DNA from: Neorhizobium populisoli
GTDB taxonomy: Bacteria; Pseudomonadota; Alphaproteobacteria; Rhizobiales; Rhizobiaceae
NCBI RefSeq assembly: GCF_019430945.1
Contig: NZ_JAHYCB010000006.1
Location: 434,001-498,000, forward strand
DNA: 64,000 nucleotides
Reading direction: 5' to 3'
The notes under the pieces were generated by a model. The model did no database searches. It was given only the letters and a program-made list of their open reading frames with translations, and was not told where the DNA came from. The stretch's first letter is position 1; each line of letters opens with the position of its first letter. The position numbers and the translations under genes were made by a program. Below, one piece after another: positions 57,975 to 64,000 of this stretch.

Positions 57975-58970
57975 ATGCGCATTTCTGCAAAGAGACTGCT
58001 GCCGCTGCTGGCGGCTGCCGGTTTGGCAGCCTTGACGGCCGCGCCCGCGAATGCCCAGCAAAAATTCACCCTGCGGTTCAACCACGTTCTGGCGCCGAGC
58101 GAACCGTTCCATGCCGGCTTTCAATCCTGGGCCAGGAAGGTCGATGAACGCACCAAGGGCGGACTGAAGCTCGAAGTGTTCCACAGCGCCCAGCTTGGCG
58201 TTGAGGAAGACATTATCGAGCAAATCCGCCAGGGCGCCAATGTCGGCCAGAACACCGATTCCGCCCGCCTCGGCAACTACGTGCCGAGCATCGCTGTCAT
58301 GAACGGCCCTTATTTCGTCGACACACTGGACGATGTCTGGAAGCTTTCGGACAGCCCTTCGCTGAAGAAATGGCAGGACGAGCTTGCCTCGAAACATGGT
58401 TTGAAGGTCGTCTGCTTCGACTGGGTTCAGGGTTTTCGCCACTTCTTCACCAACAAGCCGATCAAGACGCCGCAGGATCTCGCAAGCCTGCGCATCCGCA
58501 CGCCACCGGCACCGATCTGGCAGGAATCCATCCGAGCGCTGGGTGCCGCGCCGACCGCCATGGCTTTCGGCGAAATGTATCCGGCGCTGCAGCAGAAAGC
58601 GATCGACGGCGTCGAACTCGTCTATGCCAACATTCCGGGCGGGCGCTTTTATGAAGTGCTGAAATACGCCAACGAGACCAAACACATCATGCTGATCAAC
58701 TTCCAGGTCGTCAGCGCCGAGTGGTTCGGCAAGCTGCCGCCGGAATTCCAGACGGCGCTGGTCGAGGAGTGCAAGGCGGCCGGCCGCGAGACCTCGCAGA
58801 AGATTTCGGCCTCGGCCGACACGATCAAGGCCGATCTGCAAAAGCGCGGCATGCAGGTGGTGAGCGATATCGACCTTGCCGCATTCAAAAAGGCCGGTGA
58901 CGCCGCCTATTCGAAGCTCGGCATTCTGGAAGCCAAAAACGCCGTACAGGCGGAACTCGGCAAGAAGTAA
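57975..58970 (+). CDS. TRAP transporter periplasmic binding protein (second system)
   Basis: DctP-family receptor, 331 residues. Signal peptide at 1-27 (RLLPLLAAAGLAALTAAP, cleavage near ANAQQ). FNHVLAPSEPFHAGF and the arginine-containing LASLRIRTPPAPIW fit ligand contacts for a carboxylate. AGGAGGAG precedes the ATG. It is followed by DctQ and DctM in the same direction. Confidence 0.95.
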   Translation: MRISAKRLLPLLAAAGLAALTAAPANAQQKFTLRFNHVLAPSEPFHAGFQSWARKVDERTKGGLKLEVFHSAQLGVEEDIIEQIRQGANVGQNTDSARLGNYVPSIAVMNGPYFVDTLDDVWKLSDSPSLKKWQDELASKHGLKVVCFDWVQGFRHFFTNKPIKTPQDLASLRIRTPPAPIWQESIRALGAAPTAMAFGEMYPALQQKAIDGVELVYANIPGGRFYEVLKYANETKHIMLINFQVVSAEWFGKLPPEFQTALVEECKAAGRETSQKISASADTIKADLQKRGMQVVSDIDLAAFKKAGDAAYSKLGILEAKNAVQAELGKK

Positions 58971-59014
58971 CGGCGAAGACCCCGAGGATTGGAAACGGCC
59001 GGCGAAAGGAAGAC

Positions 59015-59512
59015 ATGATGATGCGCTTCTACGACTTCATCGGAAAGATCGAAGCAGTCGTCGCGGGTACGTTTCTGATCCTCATGACGCTGCTGATCTT
59101 TGCGGGTGGCCTCGCCCGCTTCTTCGGCCATCCGCAGAACTGGACCATCGACGTGGCGACCTGCCTCTTCGCATGGTCCTGCTTTCTGGCCGCCGATATC
59201 GCCTGGCGGAAGAACAGCATGATGGCGCTCGACGTCTTTACGTTGCGCATGCCGGAAAGGCTGCAGAAGGGGCTACGCATGGTCAACTACGCGCTGATCA
59301 CCGCCTTCCTGCTGTTCATCATGTATTACGGCTTCTACCTCACCTGGATCAGCCGCATTCGCTCCTTCCAAGGGATCCCCTGGATCAGCTATTCCTTGGT
59401 GACGGTGAGCCTGCCGGTCGGCGCGACGCTGCTGCTTACCACGACCATTCTGCATATGCGGGCTGATTTGCGCGGCGAGCATGTCGCCAACAATGCAGTC
59501 GACGTGGTGTGA
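59015..59512 (+). CDS. TRAP transporter small permease (second system)
   Basis: DctQ-family membrane subunit, 165 residues, with four helices (near 12-32, 46-66, 90-108, 126-147). Three ATG codons in a row (59015, 59018, 59021) follow AAAGGA, so the exact start is open by two codons. It ends 9 bases before the large subunit. Confidence 0.92.
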   Translation: MMMRFYDFIGKIEAVVAGTFLILMTLLIFAGGLARFFGHPQNWTIDVATCLFAWSCFLAADIAWRKNSMMALDVFTLRMPERLQKGLRMVNYALITAFLLFIMYYGFYLTWISRIRSFQGIPWISYSLVTVSLPVGATLLLTTTILHMRADLRGEHVANNAVDVV

Positions 59513-59521
59513 GGCCCGGCC

Positions 59522-60805
59522 ATGCTGCTCGTCGCGATCGCTTTTACCATTCTTCTCGTCATCGGCATGCCGGTCGCTTTTGCGGTCGGGATATCCGGTG
59601 TGATCTTCTTCCTGCAGAACCCGGAGCTGCCGCGCACCATGACGGTGCAGCTGACGGTGACGGAAACGCAGAATTTCGCGCTGCTCGCCGTGCCGCTGTT
59701 CATCCTCGCCGGCAATTTTTTGAACTCGTCCGGCATTGCCCACAATCTCCTGAAACTCGCCTCGGTGCTGACCGGGCGGCTGCAAGGCGGGCTGGCACAG
59801 GTGTCCATCGCACTTTCGACGCTGATGAGCGGCGTCACCGGCTCTTCGATCGCCGATGCGGCGATGAATACTCGCCTGCTCGGCTTCGAGATGCTGAAGC
59901 GCGGTTTTTCCAAGGGATATGTGGCCGGCGTGCTTTCCTATGGTTCGCTGATGGCGCCGATCATCCCGCCCGGTATCGGCTTCATTCTTTATGGCACGGT
60001 GGGGCAGGTTTCGATCGGCCGGCTGTTTGCGGCCGGCATCATTCCGGGTGTGATGCTCTGGGCCGCGCTTGCCGTCACCATCTCGATCACGGCCCGCAAG
60101 CGCGGCTACAAACCGGAACTCGACCGCGCGCCGACGCCATCAGAAGTCGTCAAGGCATCGATCGCCGGCATCTGGGCAATCCTGTTTCCGATCATCCTGA
60201 TCTTCGGCCTGCGGTTCGGCGTTTTCACGCCGTCGGAAATCGGCGCCTTTGCCGTCGTCTACGCTTTTCTGGTCGGGGTCTTCGCTTATCGCATGCTGAC
60301 CTGGACAAGCTTCAAACAGGCGATCGAGGCGAGCCTGATCGATGTCGGTGCGGTGATGTTCCTTCTCGCACTATCGGCCGTGTTCGGTTACGGCATCATT
60401 TTCGAACGCATTCCGGAAGTGATTTCCACATGGATGCTCGGCATCACCGACGACCCGAATATCGTCATGGTGATGATCGTGCTGTTCATTCTGGTGGCAG
60501 GCACATTCATGGAAGGCTCAGTGCTGATCGTCATGCTGACGCCGATCTTCATGCCGCTGATCCAGCAATACGGCATCGATCCCGTGCATTTCGGGCTGGT
60601 CTTCATCATTGCGGCGACGATCGGAAACTACACGCCGCCCGTCGGTGGCGCGATGTTCGTCGTCTGCCAGATCCTGAGATGCCCGATCGAAGACTACACG
60701 CGGGAATCCATGCCGTTCCTGGCCGCGGTCTCGCTGGTCACGCTGCTTCTGATCTTCATGCCCGGCATCGTGCTTTACATGCCGAACCTGCTGTTCAATC
60801 CGTAA
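59522..60805 (+). CDS. TRAP transporter large permease (second system)
   Basis: DctM-family membrane subunit, 427 residues, with about twelve helices. STLMSGVTGSSIADAAMNT near 100-118, PPGIGFILYGTVGQ and TPPVGGAMFVVCQI are family hallmarks. It ends the plus-strand operon and is convergent with the receptor-like gene, 6 bases apart and without a visible terminator. Confidence 0.95.
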   Translation: MLLVAIAFTILLVIGMPVAFAVGISGVIFFLQNPELPRTMTVQLTVTETQNFALLAVPLFILAGNFLNSSGIAHNLLKLASVLTGRLQGGLAQVSIALSTLMSGVTGSSIADAAMNTRLLGFEMLKRGFSKGYVAGVLSYGSLMAPIIPPGIGFILYGTVGQVSIGRLFAAGIIPGVMLWAALAVTISITARKRGYKPELDRAPTPSEVVKASIAGIWAILFPIILIFGLRFGVFTPSEIGAFAVVYAFLVGVFAYRMLTWTSFKQAIEASLIDVGAVMFLLALSAVFGYGIIFERIPEVISTWMLGITDDPNIVMVMIVLFILVAGTFMEGSVLIVMLTPIFMPLIQQYGIDPVHFGLVFIIAATIGNYTPPVGGAMFVVCQILRCPIEDYTRESMPFLAAVSLVTLLLIFMPGIVLYMPNLLFNP

Positions 60806-60811
60806 ACCCGA

Positions 60812-62545
60812 TCAGAACAGCGCGTCGTCGATATCATCGTCAGACATAACGGTGGCGACGACGGCGGTCTCGACCGGGGGAGCGGTACCCATGACTTCGG
60901 CATGCAGCTCGCGTTCGGCGACCATCGTATAGAGCCGGGCGATACGGCCGCCGATATCGGCCAGCGCGTCCTCGATGCCGGGAACTTCGTAAACGTCTTC
61001 GACGACATCCATTTCTTCGGCGCAGGCACGCAGCACTTCGCCAAGCTCAGCATTGAAGTTGAGGCGGGCCAGCGAGATATCCATCTCGCGCACGGCAGTC
61101 TTGCTCTGCTCGCCGAGGCCGGCCATCTGTTCGTCCATGCGATCGCCGACGGCGCGGATATTGCCGACCGCCTTTTCGAGGCGCTGGTCGAGGGATTCCT
61201 CGGCCTCTTCGGCCTGCACGCCGACCAGCTTGTTGGCAGCGCCTTCGAGCGTCTGGAGTTCGGCGAGGATCTTCTCCGCCGTTTCGTCCAGCTTGCCGGC
61301 GAAGTTGCGCAGCTCGGCGGTGACGACGTTGATTGCCCTGCCTTCCTCACCGATCTTGCCGCAGCGCAGGTTGGTGTTGAGCGCCATATAATGAATGTCG
61401 GTGCGGACTGCGCGGACGATGCCGATGCCGTTCAGGAGTTCGCTGACCGTATCGGCCGTCGAGCGGCTGAGCACGCCCGCTTCGCGAGCAACGCCTTCGA
61501 TCTCCTGCACGGCGCCGCGGGCCGCAGCCACGCCGTTTTCAAGCTGACGGATCGCGCCGTCGTTTTCGTTGTCATCGCCATCGGCCATGGCGGCACGCAG
61601 GGCTTCGATCTCCGACAGATCAGAGCGGAAACTTGCGACCGTAGTGACGATCTTGGCGGTGTCGCGGTCGAAATCGAAGATCGACTGGTTGAGCTGCAGC
61701 GAGACCAGCTTGCGGATGATCAGCGACAGACTGTCGCGCTGTTCGTCGCTGAGTGCATGACCGGCCGGCGAACCGAGATAGTTGTCGAGGATCGTAAGGC
61801 TCGACTGGCAATGTTCGATACGCTGGCGAGTGATATCGCCCACCTGCATGGCAGAGAGTGTCGAAGCAAGTTTGTTCTGGATGCCGCCGGCGACTGCACG
61901 GACCCGCGCTGCACGCTCGACGAGCAGCTTGCGATGCTTGCCGATTTCGGCCGCGCCGGTCGACAGGCCTGCGACAATCTGCGGCACCGTGTCATTATAA
62001 CTGGCAAGGATCGCCTTGCCCTTTTTCATGACCGGACCCAGGCCTCTGCCCAGCGTCGAAAGCTTGCCGGCGAAATCATTGACCTGGCGGCTGCCTTCCT
62101 GGATACGAGCGAGGATTTCTTCCGCGAAACCGGCAAAATCGGCAATGCCGGCGCCGGTAATCTTGGCGGTTACGGCGAAAGTGCGCAGATACCGGAGCGT
62201 TTCCTGCATCTCTTCGATCTGCGGATCAAGCTTGCGTTCGGCCAGCGCGATATCCTGAAAGCCGACCTGGCGCTTCTGTTCGATACCGGTGAGTTCGGAA
62301 AGGCGTTCGACCGTGCTTTTCAGCTCCGCCATCGTGGCGTTCGCCGTGCTTTCGTCCAGTGAGCCGGTCAGCTGGTCGAGGGAGGTGATGAGCTTGTTCA
62401 GCACATCCAGGATCGAAAGCAGCGCAGCACCACCATCCAGGAAACGCTCCTCGATGCGCGAACGCGCACTTTCCATGCGATCGACGAATGCCGGGAAGTC
62501 CGAGGGACCCGTCATTACCTCTAGGATGGATGCCGCTACAGCCAC
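60812..62545 (-). CDS. Soluble receptor-like chemotaxis protein with CheZ-like features
   Basis: A 577-residue, mostly helical protein without membrane segments or signal peptide. Residues 384-408 resemble the hairpin tip of methyl-accepting proteins (MALN, GEEGR, NVV aligned), but the glutamate-rich CheW/CheA contact region is altered (NLRCGK). D237-I-T-R-Q241 lies in a helix in the D-x-x-x-Q arrangement used by CheZ phosphatases. The last residues, SDDDIDDALF, resemble CheY-docking tails of CheZ and FliM. The start is GTG with GAGG upstream. It is divergent from STAS-cheY-cheA. A receptor, phosphatase or both are possible. Confidence 0.7.
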   Translation of the reverse strand: MAVAASILEVMTGPSDFPAFVDRMESARSRIEERFLDGGAALLSILDVLNKLITSLDQLTGSLDESTANATMAELKSTVERLSELTGIEQKRQVGFQDIALAERKLDPQIEEMQETLRYLRTFAVTAKITGAGIADFAGFAEEILARIQEGSRQVNDFAGKLSTLGRGLGPVMKKGKAILASYNDTVPQIVAGLSTGAAEIGKHRKLLVERAARVRAVAGGIQNKLASTLSAMQVGDITRQRIEHCQSSLTILDNYLGSPAGHALSDEQRDSLSLIIRKLVSLQLNQSIFDFDRDTAKIVTTVASFRSDLSEIEALRAAMADGDDNENDGAIRQLENGVAAARGAVQEIEGVAREAGVLSRSTADTVSELLNGIGIVRAVRTDIHYMALNTNLRCGKIGEEGRAINVVTAELRNFAGKLDETAEKILAELQTLEGAANKLVGVQAEEAEESLDQRLEKAVGNIRAVGDRMDEQMAGLGEQSKTAVREMDISLARLNFNAELGEVLRACAEEMDVVEDVYEVPGIEDALADIGGRIARLYTMVAERELHAEVMGTAPPVETAVVATVMSDDDIDDALF

Positions 62546-62879
62546 TTTGCCTCACCTTTCGGACCCCCAAGGGCCCCCCTGCCGATTAAACCGGCGATAA
62601 ACTCGCCTGTATTGTTTTGGGACGCCGCCGATCCGGCAAAGAGCCGATGCGGTTTTGTCCTGCGCGAGGAGCAATGTGAGCGGAGAGGGGTTAATTCCGG
62701 CAAAATGCGCCGTTGGATTTGCGACTTGTAGTTAATTTTCCAGTGTCCAAAGAATGCAAAATGCAACCTATTACTATTGTGCGATGAGAAATCGCCACGC
62801 CCAATTAACTTCTCATTAACGATGCAAGTCCAAATTCTGACAGCTATTTCAGCTTTTCCAGATTTATGTTGGAGTAAAA
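62546..62879. promoter_or_regulatory. Divergent promoter region of the chemotaxis-like cluster
   Basis: This 334-base interval separates the receptor-like gene from the STAS gene. The right half is clearly AT-rich and ends with the ribosome site GGAGT before the ATG at 62880. No gene, repeat copy or clear operator was seen. Confidence 0.5.
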
Positions 62880-63209
62880 ATGACTGCTTCCAATGTTAAT
62901 GAGGATTACTTTTGTCTTTCGCAGAACCTCACGGTTCGCGCGATTACCGTCGTGCAGCAGGAATTGCTTGAATTTTTGAGCAAGAACAACTCGGCGACAA
63001 TCGGATTTGCGGACGACACTCAAGTAGACCTCAGCTTTATCCAGCTCATGGAGGCAGCGCGTATCTATGCCGGCACCGCCGGGAAAAGCATCGCGCTCGC
63101 ACGGCCTGCAGACGGCCCCGTGCTCAATGTCCTCAAGCGAGGCGGTTTCCTGGAAGGGATGACCGCCGAAGACACGAAATTCTGGCTCCACGAAGGGGGA
63201 ATTCAATGA
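62880..63209 (+). CDS. STAS-domain protein of the chemotaxis-like cluster
   Basis: A single-domain protein of 109 residues with an anti-sigma-factor-antagonist (STAS) fold. The conserved turn reads QVDLSFIQLMEAARIY near 47-62, and the C-terminal part PVLNVLKRGGFLEGM fits the fold. It overlaps cheY by 4 bases. Short STAS proteins at the head of che-like operons have been seen in Proteobacteria, where their role is unclear; it could be a kinase-complex switch. Confidence 0.8.
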   Translation: MTASNVNEDYFCLSQNLTVRAITVVQQELLEFLSKNNSATIGFADDTQVDLSFIQLMEAARIYAGTAGKSIALARPADGPVLNVLKRGGFLEGMTAEDTKFWLHEGGIQ

Positions 63210-63574
63210 GCGCCAGCATCCTTACGGTCGACGATTCCGCCAGCATCCGGCTGACGACGCGCGTCGCGCTCAGCAATGCCGGTTACACCATCACCGAAGC
63301 GGTCGATGGAATGGACGGCATCGAGAAACTCAATGCCGGTCAGTTCGACCTCATCGTCACCGACTTGAACATGCCGAAGATGGACGGCCTGACGATGATC
63401 CGCGAACTGCGCAAGATGCCGGCCCATATGGGCGTGCCGGTCATCTTCCTGACGACGGAATCCGACAACGACCTGAAGCAGCAGGCCAAGGCCGCCGGCG
63501 CGACCGGATGGCTGACCAAGCCTTTCGACCCGGAAAGCCTGGTCAAGATCGTTCGAAAGGTGCTTGGCAAATGA
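63206..63574 (+). CDS. CheY-like single-domain response regulator
   Basis: Receiver domain only, 122 residues. Acidic pocket D9/D10, phospho-acceptor D53 in LIVTDLNMPKMDG, switch threonine in FLTTES and the conserved lysine in LTKPFDPE. It is translationally coupled to the STAS gene and to cheA. Its phosphoryl group should come from the CheA encoded next to it. Confidence 0.94.
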   Translation: MSASILTVDDSASIRLTTRVALSNAGYTITEAVDGMDGIEKLNAGQFDLIVTDLNMPKMDGLTMIRELRKMPAHMGVPVIFLTTESDNDLKQQAKAAGATGWLTKPFDPESLVKIVRKVLGK

Positions 63575-64000
63575 GCTTTCCCGATCCTATCGCGGTTTTC
63601 AGAACAGAAGCTGCCGAGCTTCTGGAACAGATCGAGGCCGGGCTTCTCGATCTCAACGTAAACCTTGGCGACAAGGATCAGGTGGACGCGGTTTTCCGCG
63701 GCCTCCACACGCTGAAGGGGTCGGGCGCGATGTTCGGCTTCGAGGCGCTTGCGGCCTTCACCCACCATTGCGAAACCGCTTTCGACCGGGTGCGCAAGGG
63801 TGAGGTACCCGCGACCCAGGAACTGGTCACCGCCGTGCTCGAGGCCAAGGATCACATGCGCGCGCTGGTCGAGACACCGACCGGCGATCACAATGCCATG
63901 AGCGAAATGCTCCTCGCCAATCTGAGATCGGCCGTCGATGCGGCGAAGAACCCTGGCTCGGCACCGGCCCTCAAGGTCGCTCCGGGCCAGACGCTTTTCA
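63571..64000 (+). CDS. cheA: Chemotaxis-type histidine kinase CheA (3' end outside window)
   Basis: The N-terminal 143 residues are visible and the frame stays open to the window end. They contain the HPt domain with phospho-acceptor H46 in LHTLKGSGAMFG and a second histidine pair in FTHHCETAFDRVR. The linker after about residue 125 turns Ala/Pro-rich. The dimerisation, kinase and CheW-like domains are expected to the right. The start overlaps the cheY stop by 4 bases. Confidence 0.93.
   Translation, partial: MSFPDPIAVFRTEAAELLEQIEAGLLDLNVNLGDKDQVDAVFRGLHTLKGSGAMFGFEALAAFTHHCETAFDRVRKGEVPATQELVTAVLEAKDHMRALVETPTGDHNAMSEMLLANLRSAVDAAKNPGSAPALKVAPGQTLF

Overview
The window is GC-rich, densely coded chromosomal DNA from an alphaproteobacterium, most likely a member of the Rhizobiaceae (Rhizobium/Neorhizobium/Agrobacterium type). 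The evidence is the irr-fabA-fabB-fabI block, the pnp-rpsO-truB-rbfA block, mosaic palindromic repeats resembling the rhizobial RIME family, and a very high density of ABC, TRAP and TTT solute transporters. The genus cannot be fixed from the sequence alone. No rRNA, tRNA, CRISPR array, integrase or intact insertion sequence was seen.

Layout. 1-5073 (+): the end of a CUT1 sugar ABC operon (two permeases, an argininosuccinate-lyase-family lyase, an ATPase and a PfkB sugar kinase). 5106-12380 (-): an amino-sugar operon running murQ, binding protein, two permeases, Gfo/Idh/MocA oxidoreductase, ATPase, unknown gene. 12588-16453 (+): the divergent arm with a BadF-type amino-sugar kinase, a GntR/UTRA regulator, a SIS-domain GlcN6P deaminase-like protein and nagA. 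Together the two arms look like a PTS-independent route from GlcNAc/MurNAc to fructose-6-phosphate, and both promoters carry the same 17-bp motif. 16785-24157: a tripartite tricarboxylate system (tctE, tctD, an extra binding protein, tctC, tctB, tctA), with an 11-bp-phased direct repeat upstream of tctC as candidate TctD site. 24324-30813 (-): a small AT-rich membrane-protein gene, glutaminase, MarR and a complete liv branched-chain-type ABC transporter. 30955-33610: an aryl-CoA ligase of the 2-aminobenzoate/benzoate type divergent from an arylformamidase-like hydrolase. 33618-40946: MarR plus TRAP transporter divergent from a fused hydantoinase/5-oxoprolinase.

40966-45269 holds single genes: a flavoprotein, DUF1275, YdcF, a secreted protein and a TRIC-type channel. 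45276-48605 is irr and unsaturated fatty-acid synthesis. 48621-50384 is a SEL1-repeat protein and an RsmC-like methyltransferase. 50472-54706 (-) is the rbfA-truB-rpsO-pnp RNA/ribosome cluster. 54832-60805 is a second TRAP system with an SDR and an Ldh-family dehydrogenase, divergent from a GntR regulator that carries two winged-helix domains. 60812-64000 opens a chemotaxis-like cluster: STAS protein, CheY and CheA (cut by the window end), divergent from a soluble receptor-like protein.

The most intriguing item is that receptor-like protein (60812-62545). It combines a degenerate MCP hairpin tip, a CheZ-like D-x-x-x-Q motif and an acidic C-terminal tail resembling CheY-docking peptides. Other points of interest are the lyase inside a sugar transporter operon, the paired operators at murQ/kinase, the possible anthranilate/kynurenine group, and mosaic repeats lying between genes of single operons.
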